The notes under the pieces are model-generated. The model was not told where the DNA came from. It was given only the letters and a program-made list of their open reading frames with translations, and did no database searches. DNA of 64,000 bases, taken from the NCBI GenBank assembly GCA_905147135.1, contig LR990048.1:19142563-19206562 (forward strand), given 5' to 3'. Every line of letters begins with the position of its first letter. Position 1 is the stretch's first letter. The DNA comes from Blastobasis lacticolella (Eukaryota > Arthropoda > Insecta > Lepidoptera > Blastobasidae). Both the position numbers and the translations under genes were made by a program. Below are positions 56,287-64,000 of the stretch, in pieces.

Positions 56287-57686
56287 GGGGAGCCCACGAT
56301 GCTAAATGGGGATTTACTCGAGCGTCATAGAGACCTATTGAGTTGCAAAGCTTATATAATAAAAAGAAAAAAATGTTATATAATGTATACCTTTTCATCG
56401 GTGGGGGGAGCGGCTATAGATTTTCAAAAATGTAAAAAAAAACTATTGCATGGACATACTCGAGCGCGTCAGATATTGATAGCATCCATGTCCTACGTAT
56501 TTTTAATAATGTACGTATGTTAATCTGATCGTTTGCATGATGGGGGTGGTCATACGTAGGGGTTGAAAATGAAAAAAAAAAAAAAAATTATCGAGCGCGT
56601 CAGATTTTCTAAGGGGATGTTAAGTGATCCTAAAAAAATGCTCTCATCTAATAATCTGACGATTTGGATGTGACGCAAACTCGCGGCCATTATTAGAATG
56701 TGCCAAATAAATTCGCCATTTTGAAATACTCAAGCGTGTCAGATTAAGATATATACGGTTCATCTTTATGTCCTAGACGTGCTGTCTCATAATCTGACGA
56801 TTATCTGGAGGGATTCGCCTAATCTGATAATTTAAAAAAAAAATTTTTTTTTTACAGTGTCGCGGACAATGAATAAAATCTTTGGCCACGGAGTCTTATC
56901 TTTGTTTTCTTTTTTATATGGCCCTACATACTAGCCAAGAAACCGTTGTCCGCTCGATGGTGCCGTGGTGCCTAGCATTCATTTTATATTATAATTATAA
57001 TTATGACGTTCATAAGTGTTTGTAAAAACCTAAACTGAATAAACGTATTTGAGTTTGAGTTTGAGTTTGAACAAAATAAGCCAAAACGTTAGAAATACGT
57101 TGTAAATAATATCATGCCACGAACAAGCTGTTTGATCAGCTGTGATGATGTCATGGCATCAGAAAACAGAGTGGGGACGGAGTTAGAGAGTAATAGATAG
57201 AGAAAAAGTGAAAGAGAATAGAAACGCGGGGTGGGGAATATAGGCATCACGTAGCTGCACGTATTAAACTTTATCGACGAATTTTTGTAACTTCGGCTTG
57301 TGGAAATCGTCAGATTATATATTTTACGTGATCCTTGAATTATTTCCTTCAAAATAAAAAAAAATTCACCCACGCTCGAGAATGTCGAGATGACGTTTTT
57401 TTTTGCAACTTTGCAGCCCTCCCCTTTCTTTACGTCACTTGCAAATTGTCAGATTAGTGGAATATTCACTTTTTAGCATGTAATTAACTCACCCTACCTT
57501 AATCTGACGCGCTCGAGAATTTCTGATGATCAATTTTTTTTTACTAATCTGATCCTTTATCCTTGACGGGCGGCCATATATATGAGGCTCATATTTGGTG
57601 GAGGTACTTAACCGGGTACAAGGTATCCCCCTGTATATTAATCTGCCGCGCTTCAGTAAATCCCGAAATCCCCGCTTGGGCTCCCC
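56287..57686. mobile_element. 1.4-kb TIR element inserted in gag, rich in a CTCGAGCGCGTCAGATTA motif
   Basis: Ends GGGGAGCCCA and TGGGCTCCCC with GGGATTTACT-GAGCG just inside, and TA on both sides (56285-56286, 57687-57688). The motif CTCGAGCGCGTCAGAT or its inverse AATCTGACGCGCTCGAG, and partial AATCTGACGAT forms, recur at least eight times (56458, 56589, 56657, 56733, 56787, 57448, 57501, 57645). No transposase is recognised. It interrupts gag between the capsid and nucleocapsid parts. Confidence 0.75.
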
Positions 57687-58953
57687 TACTATAGGTTTTC
57701 TTTGGTACGAAACCGGAATCTTTCTGATGTATAGGTTCTAGGGCATTGAATTTGCTTTCTAAAAAGGACATGAGTTCTTTCAAAGATGGTAATTCACGAG
57801 GTGACTTGCGGGACTCTTTATAACCCCTGTATGTGTCAGAATCAAGCTTTTTCGATATTAAGTGAACTAATATGGGGTCCCAAGTAGAGGTGTCAATACC
57901 TAAATTCTGTATGGCGTGTACACACTCCATCGTAGTGTCATAGACGCGTTTAATCTCATATGCCGACTGTTTTTGTATAATATGTTGATTTAAAAGTAAT
58001 TCAATTTGTTTAGTAAAGAGCACATGGGGATTGTTTTATCTATGTGTAATGAGCTCCCAGGCGGTGTCGTAATTGTCGGCTGATATGTGCAAATGTTGGA
58101 TAAGCCGCTCGGCTTCACCCTTTAATTTTCCCTTCAAATGCTGCATTTTTTGGCTCTTAGTGAGAAGGGAGTTATTGTGAATGCTCTCTGTAAACAAATC
58201 ATAGAATGTAGGCCAGCTAGTGTACCGGCCTGTAAATATAGGAATTTCTATTTGCGGGGTTGATTGTTGAAGATGAGCTGTTGATGCTAATTTTTGGTTT
58301 AACGAACGTTTCTTTTCTTTATAGCAAGTCTCATAGTAGCTAAATTCTCCATCGTATTGTAAATCTGTACCCTGCAATATGTTGTCTATTTGCAGATGCA
58401 AGGAGTCGATAACATTCCATCTCGATTGTAGATTACGTAACTCATCTTCTAGTTTCCATTTATCTCTTAATTCTGTTAAATTAAGACCTCTCAGTAGTCT
58501 AGATAATGCGCGAAAGTTAGTTCGTTGTAGAGATAGAAGTTCTGTTGCCTGTGTTGGCGGTGCGGCTGTTGCCGGCGAAGCGCTGCGTGCTGGCAGTGGG
58601 GAGGTGACGTTTTCTGTGCTAGGTAACGTTTTTGGGTTGGTAATAAGACCGCTTGGACCAGCTGGTATCTCTTCCATCTCGATAGGTTTAAAAGTTGAAA
58701 TTAAATAACGGACTTCGTTATAATAAGCCCGAGCTTGGGCATACTGATTCTCTCCATAATATGGAACAGATTCATCGGCATACCGGCCGAGCTTTACGTT
58801 ATTGGTGAATTCAGTCCAGTATTTATCTAGGCTCCCGAGACGAGAATCTATGTATTCCCGTGTTTTACGGCTTGCGGAGTCTTTTTTAAAGTTACGCTCC
58901 GTTTGTTTAATGGAATCGAGAATATCAGCCTGTCGTTGAAGCAGTTGATCCAT
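57687..58953 (-). pseudogene. BEL/Pao gag, capsid part, with one nonsense codon
   Basis: Likely start at 58953 (MDQLLQRQADILDSIKQTER), because the upstream in-frame residues from 59109 look unlike gag. It has the heptad-rich N-terminus, a Pro/Ala-rich linker, and the conserved BEL gag segment (DUF1759-like) IEIPIFTGRYTSWPTFYDLF...SKSQKMQHLKGKLKGEA. An in-frame TAA near 58034 breaks it. The frame resumes with LFTKQIELLLNQ and ends at the TIR element. Confidence 0.85.
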
Positions 58954-59373
58954 GTTGTTGAAGGAAATTGGAAAGATCTTACTTGGACTGACGAATGCTG
59001 CTATAACTCGAACCCCTGACTTCCAACCTGTGATCTGCCAGCGCCAGAGGGAACACGTCCAATATGTCGTAAAGATTGCGTAACGTCCAAAAACAAAGTT
59101 CAAAGTCACTGCATCTCACAGTTTGTACACTTATTTCTCACTGTATGTGTAGAAAAGTATAAAAATGTCCACTACAACGCGCACGTAGTTATAATGTACA
59201 ATGGACTGTATGTCACCAAAAATTGAAACTGTATGTCACTGTTTAATTAACTGTTTGTTAAATTGTCACTGATTGCTTAAGACCCAAAAACTGTATGATT
59301 TTGGATCTTCTTAATACTCGAAGAATAAAAACTGTATGTTTTTTATCTTCTTAAGGCTCGAAGGACCATAAAC

Positions 59374-59572
59374 TGTAGTGTACAGTTATCGTGAGTGTTT
59401 AGGGGGTTAGGTGGGGGATGTTAATGACCGAACCCGTTGGATGTTGTTTAAACACTAAATTTATTATAAAAAGTAATCGACCAAGTAATTTACCTACGCT
59501 GCAATACATTCGGCGCGCATTGGCCTACTTACAGCCGTAGGTAAAATTGCCTGTACGGCGTTACTCCGTACA
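59374..59572 (-). repeat. 5' LTR of the BEL/Pao element
   Basis: 199 bp, identical to the 3' LTR at 51541-51739. The untranslated leader between it and gag (about 58954-59373) contains several AAACTGTATG repeats. Confidence 0.9.
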
Positions 59573-60136
59573 GTAGTTCTTTTAAATTTTGGACAGGTGT
59601 TTTTTTATGAGTTGTGATTCCCTCCGGCCGCCATTGCATATAATATTTATTATGTTTTATATAGCTGTTGGTACTCCAATAAATAAATAAATATTGTTTG
59701 TAAAAGAAGTTAATCTTAATTGAAGCGCCTGTTTTGAATGTTTTAGCAATCATTTTATTAACTCTTCTGTGACCCGTTATAGCAGATACTAATGTACATC
59801 GTCCATTCTGGACGTTTCAAAACTGTGTGCTCGCCCACAACGGGGCGTCTGTAATTTTATGTTAGCAAGCGAGGTGTCACCGAAGGCCGAACGCAGTACC
59901 CCCAAGAAAGGGTTGCCGTAAGACCAGACGGTTGCCTTATATTGTGGTCTTATTCTGTACTAACAGACGAGATCTTTTATCGAGCAGCCACTCTACCTGA
60001 TTCTTATGCACCTATATGATATATCTAAATTTGTTTATAATGAATATGAATCCCAAGTTAGGGTAAAAGTCCTTCTGTCGATAAGTGAAGGTAATATGCT
60101 TAGATTTTAATGCACTTGCTGTATTACAACTTATAC
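59573..60136. other. Unassigned spacer
   Basis: No gene recognised; includes a Lepidoptera-repeat-like stretch at 59800-59990 (GAGGTGTCACCGAAGGCCGA, GGGTTGCCGTAAGACCAGAC) without clear limits. Confidence 0.35.
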
Positions 60137-60395
60137 AGATTTTTTTAATATCACTATGGTGGCAATAAAGCTTAGAGCCTGCCTGGTGGTCAGCAGCCAC
60201 CGCAGCCTATGGATGTTTGCAATACCAGGGGCATCAACCACGCGTTTTCGACCCCCCCAACGTAAAGACCTTTTCGCCCCTCACTTGAACTCCAGGGAAA
60301 ACCTCTCCAGGTAGTTCATTGCACAACTTTAGTGTGAGTAGGAGGATGAATTCCCTGTCGGTAGGAAGTGGTGCGATGATAGAATGTAGCTGTAG
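60137..60395 (+). repeat. Dispersed repeat D
   Basis: T-run, TATCACTATGGTGGCAATAA, CTGCCTGGTGGTCAGCAGCC, CCTCTCCAGGTAGTTCATT and CCCTGTCGGTAGGAAGTGGT match 35127-35460 with indels. Confidence 0.7.
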
Positions 60396-62525
60396 GCATT
60401 ATGTCAAACAGTTCTTAATAACAAACACCGTTGTACAAATTATATTTTTTGGAATGTTCTTGATTCTTCTACTGGCCGGAGGTTAAAGCTGGTGGTGTTA
60501 TCTGCGAAGATGGCTGTCATTACCTTCACTCTCTGATTCAGGCACAGGTATGTTAAGTTATAATGGATATAAATTTAAATCACACGCCGAATACTTTAGT
60601 TGATTTTATTAGTGATTTATACTTGCTATATTTCAAATGTTTAAAATCAAAGCTTGCCATATTTTGTTTTAGCTACCTGTCGCGAATTTAATACGCGAGA
60701 TGTCGTAAAATAGTCGGTAAGTGTCACACCGTTTATGTCAATCTTTTTGTATTGTGGTAACCCCGCTTTGGCTATGCTTTTGAATATAACGGTTCTGTAG
60801 GTTAACACAAGGACACGAGGCGTTGTTGGTGGATACACTTAAATCCCAAGGGACGTGAACGGAGCAGATCAGGGCAAAAGGAGTGCGCAGTACGACGCAG
60901 CGACCTGTGACCCTGGTAAGTTTTCATGTATATATTATACGACTGTCATTTATATGGTGTGGAAAGATGATAAACCTGTACGTATAGAACTAGCGCAGTA
61001 GCTTTCCATTTGAGTCCAATAAACGCTAGTATAATATACTCTGAGTAGTGTCATAGACATGGTGCGTAGAAATTGGACTGGAGCGAGTTCCTCTCGCCCA
61101 ACTCGTGTTGAGTCGACTGTCGTCAGTCGATTCATAGTTGGAGCAACCGTGGCAGGACTATGGGGAAGGTGGAGGTCCTCGTGGAGGCAAAACTTCCACG
61201 TCCGGCAGATACTGGCTAGGTCAAGATCTAGGTAAACTGCTCAGACCAGGCACCTATGATCAGCGAGTGTACTGGGAAGGCGGGTAGCCCGCCTCCCAGA
61301 ATCACGGAGACGTACCCGGGCGATTTGTTACGCTTAGACCGGAGCGAGTCGACTGTAATTGCTCAGCTTACTTGATAACAGTACGTACGACGTGAATGTA
61401 ATACCGTCAATTAATTACCGTACATGCATTGGCTTATACTGCAGGTGATTCATCTTATTACACCATGTGTGTCTTATTATTTGTTGTCCTAATTGTATTC
61501 GATTTATACTGATTCATGATTATGAACCTACGGCACTATTAGTATAAAGATAATTCATGAAAAGGGACGACACTACCTTTTTCCTCCAGTATGTAACACT
61601 TCCAAATGCCTACATAACAAGAAAAATATCATGTCGCAATACTCGCAATCATGAGGAATTTAATCACTACAATTTCGATTACATTTATTTATAAAGTTTT
61701 CGTTATCTTTGTCTATTGTAGATACCAATGTGTGCAGAAATCTAATTAAATGTAGTTACCAATATATAGAATGTTCTAATTTAATTTAGACGGTATGGAG
61801 AAAATCGAGTCCTCTGTGTACAATTATTGATAATTTTTTTAATAAAAATAATTATGTGACATAATCCAAAAAGTATCGAAAAAACTTTAAAGTGCAGGCC
61901 ATAAAGGTCGGATTCGCAGGACGACAGTGTCAACACCTGCAAATAATACCGCACCGCAGACTGTTCTGGCAAAAGAGTAGGTATATCAGTTTTAAGAGCT
62001 TTGTCCTAAAGACCATCGCTTCTCAAGGACCCGCTTGAGCTCCTTTCCCAAAAAGTTGATCGTCTGGAGAATCAATCCCGCCGGAAGCAATGCTTGGCCG
62101 AGCGAGACGGAGAGTGAGGATCTAATAAACAAGATCTTGTACTTGTTACTCGACCAAAAGAAGTTGGACAGTGTTGGCGACTCTGCGTTGAAAGTATATC
62201 ATAGATTGCCTAAAAAGTAGTAAGGACGTGCCTGTGTTGGTGCGTTACATCACTTGAACTAGTGAGGCAGTTTGAGACGATGACGCTTCCGTCGTCACTG
62301 GTTCCAGTGTGTCAGTAATCCCATCATCATCATCTTTAAGCAGGTAGGTAGGTCCGGGTCCACTGCTGAATACAGGCTTCTCACGACTTACATTCCGGTC
62401 GACTCTGTTATGTTGCATTCATCGGCTTCCTAGGACCTTAAGGAGGTCGTCCGTCCATCTTTTGGGAGGCCATCCAGCTCGCCACTCAACAACATCCGCC
62501 CTACCGGCTATCGATTCTATGAGTT
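60396..62525. other. Unassigned spacer
   Basis: No protein gene supported. 61287-61310 contains a GC hairpin (GGAAGGCGGGTAGCCCGCCTCCC). A 61-codon frame at 62035-62220 (DLINKILYLLLDQKKLD) is reminiscent of a short DNA-binding-protein C-terminus but is too weak to call. 62325-62480 has repeat-like text (TCCGGGTCCACTGCTGAATA, TCATCGGCTTCCTAGGACCT). Confidence 0.3.
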
Positions 62526-62529
62526 TCCC

Positions 62530-62940
62530 AATAATCCTGGCCCCGAACCAGTTCGTGGTTCAGGTCTAGGTCCTGGCCCTGGACCAGATCCTGGTTAAGG
62601 TCCAGGTCCAGGTCCCGGACCAACTCCTGGTCCAGCTAATATGTATGGGCTATGTGCTGGCACTGATCTAGGTCCTGGTTCTGGTTCAAGCTCAAATTGT
62701 GATCAAGGTCCTTGTTCGGGCCCAAGACCAAAACCAGATCCAGATCTTGGTTTTGGTTAATGGCCAATCTCATTTTCAGGTTTAGGTGTACGTCCTGGTC
62801 CTGGCGTTGGTTCAGATACCTGTTCTAGTTTTGGGCATGGTCTTGGACCAGAACCTGGACCCTAGACCTGAACTTTGTCTTGGACCAAAACCAGGACCTG
62901 GACCAGGGCCAGGACCAAGACCTATACCAAGAAAATCGAA
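62530..62940. repeat. Degenerate GGTCCTGGTCCA minisatellite
   Basis: About 400 bp of imperfect 6-bp and 12-bp units (GGTCCAGGTCCAGGTCCCGG, CCAGGACCTGGACCAGGGCC), self-complementary in many places. A Gly-Pro-rich frame (PGPGPGPRPIP) is a by-product of the repeat. Confidence 0.85.
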
Positions 62941-63905
62941 TATAATTTCTTTTGACAATCTGTTATGTGGTCGATTTTCGCTAATTAAAATAACAAGACA
63001 ACAACATACAGTTAACATGAGAAAAAGCTTTCCGGAAACCCAAAATTACCTTAATCGGCCGTTAATTGGAGATTTGACAATCCGTTGACAAACTGTTAAT
63101 AAACTGTCAATTAGCCTTTTCAGAAACCTAAACATTTAATCGGAGATTAACAAGTTGTTACGGAATTTTTGCGTTGACAAGCGTTTCAGAAAACGGGTGT
63201 AGGTTGTTATCAATATGAATTTTGGCAGCTTATAACCTAGTTACCGCATTTTTGACTAATAAGGTAGCTCGATATTGCACAATTTTTACATTTTACCTAG
63301 TGCCGCTTTTTTGTTGATATCTGTTTATTTTAAGATCTATCAGCGGAACTACAAAAAAGCTAGATCAAGTATATACCTAGGCTAGAAACAACAGCGATTA
63401 TTAATCGTACGACGTTAAGTCGCGAGACTCCATAATTAATTTAAATTACTTTTAATTTGTAATTTGTTGTTAATATAAATTAATATTTAGCTAAATCTCA
63501 TCTGTCAATGGCACACCACACTACGCCACTAGTGCCACCATAGCGCCCTTAATTGCACCTTTATATACGTACTGAGGCAAGAATTAACCAAAAACAAAGA
63601 TGGCGTCAATAACATGACATATCTATGCCATAGAGTGCCACAAACTTATCTCACCCGGTTGCCAAAACTGGAACTAAGTGCCGCCATTTTGATATATAAC
63701 TTTGTTGACAACAACTGTGCCACCGTCATTAGGATAGATAACTGATAAGTCTGTAGCACTCATTCTTTATTCAGTCATTTTGACAGTTATCGGCTGACGG
63801 CTCCATGTTTCTTATAAAGTACTACGTGGTCTATTGAGGACAATATATTTTAATGTATAATGTGTAATTGGTGGTATGACTGGTTATTTGTCTATGACTT
63901 TTTAG
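62941..63905. other. AT-rich spacer
   Basis: No gene recognised. 63505-63740 contains several loosely repeated GCCAC-AGTGCCACC-ATAGCGCC style phrases. Confidence 0.3.
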
Positions 63906-63907
63906 CC

Positions 63908-64000
63908 ATGCCCTTTAATTTGAGGACAGACATGAATTAAGGTCTCATCCCGATCCCTCCAAACCTTTGTCCTAACAGTAAGCTTATATGGGCTGATAAT
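63908..64000 (-). repeat. Dispersed repeat E, inverted, cut by window end
   Basis: On the minus strand ATTATCAGCCCATATAAGCT, CTGTTAGGACAAAGGTTTGG and GAGACCTTAATTCATGTCTG match 22275-22390 and 36015-36110. Confidence 0.6.

Larger units (their letters stand above)
51541..59572 (-). mobile_element. Defective BEL/Pao LTR retrotransposon (endogenous retrovirus-like), no polymerase seen
   Basis: Two 199-bp LTRs in direct orientation flank gag, protease and envelope-like pieces, all on the minus strand. Next to the 5' LTR the element strand reads TGGTCCTTCGAGCC, a plausible tRNA primer site. Next to the 3' LTR, AGTGGGCAGGA is a plausible polypurine tract. The reverse transcriptase, RNase H and integrase are not found; a ~1.1-kb segment bounded by a 45-bp inverted repeat lies where they should be. 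Two TIR elements are nested in it (56287-57686 in gag; 52417-53022 in the envelope-like gene). No matching target-site duplication (TTTAC left, GTAGT right). It cannot move on its own. Confidence 0.88.

Overview
This is a eukaryotic nuclear window, AT-rich and packed with transposons. It is almost certainly from a moth or butterfly (Lepidoptera). The grounds are a Lep1-type Helitron, tRNA-derived SINEs with typical moth-style tails, jockey/CR1-like LINE fragments, a Penelope-like fragment and a BEL/Pao LTR element. All identifications rest on reading the sequence; no database search was run.

The only cellular genes I can support form a tandem, same-strand (+) array of six ecdysteroid-kinase-like (EcKL/CHK-like, APH-fold small-molecule kinase) paralogues. 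They share one architecture: exon 1 of 786 nt, a phase-0 intron after codon 262, exon 2 of 399 nt, and a 394-residue product. Copies 1 (6648-8101), 5 (36309-38805) and 6 (41668-43313) look intact. Copy 3 (22592-25382) has an open frame but its catalytic HGD reads HGG. Copy 2 (17198-18279) has lost its 5' half and is frameshifted. Copy 4 (27067-32680) has two nonsense codons, a 14-bp duplication and a 4.8-kb transposon in exon 1. Core promoters (TATA-like box plus TCAGT initiator) and about 0.5-1 kb of spacer are shared between copies, so gene and spacer were duplicated together.

Layout: 1-6.5 kb holds SINE pieces, a fold-back element, a LINE fragment and a Helitron. EcKL1 is at 6.6-8.1 kb. 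From 8.1 to 17 kb lie a second long-TIR element, a Copia gag remnant, LTR-like short direct repeats, a GC-rich island and a tandem-repeat block. From 17 to 43.3 kb are EcKL2-6, with LINEs, Helitrons and a long-TIR transposon inserted in spacers, introns and exon 1 of copy 4. From 43.4 to 51.5 kb are a Penelope fragment, SINEs and a nested TIR element. From 51.5 to 59.6 kb, on the minus strand, is a defective BEL/Pao element with identical LTRs, broken gag and protease, no polymerase seen, and a broken envelope-like gene. From 59.6 to 64 kb there are only repeats and unassigned DNA.

The EcKL proteins would be cytosolic kinases phosphorylating ecdysteroids or xenobiotic glycosides. The array looks like a birth-and-death family in which duplication, probable gene conversion and transposon insertion are all visible. 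I see no bacterial-type system, CRISPR array, rRNA gene or genuine tRNA gene.
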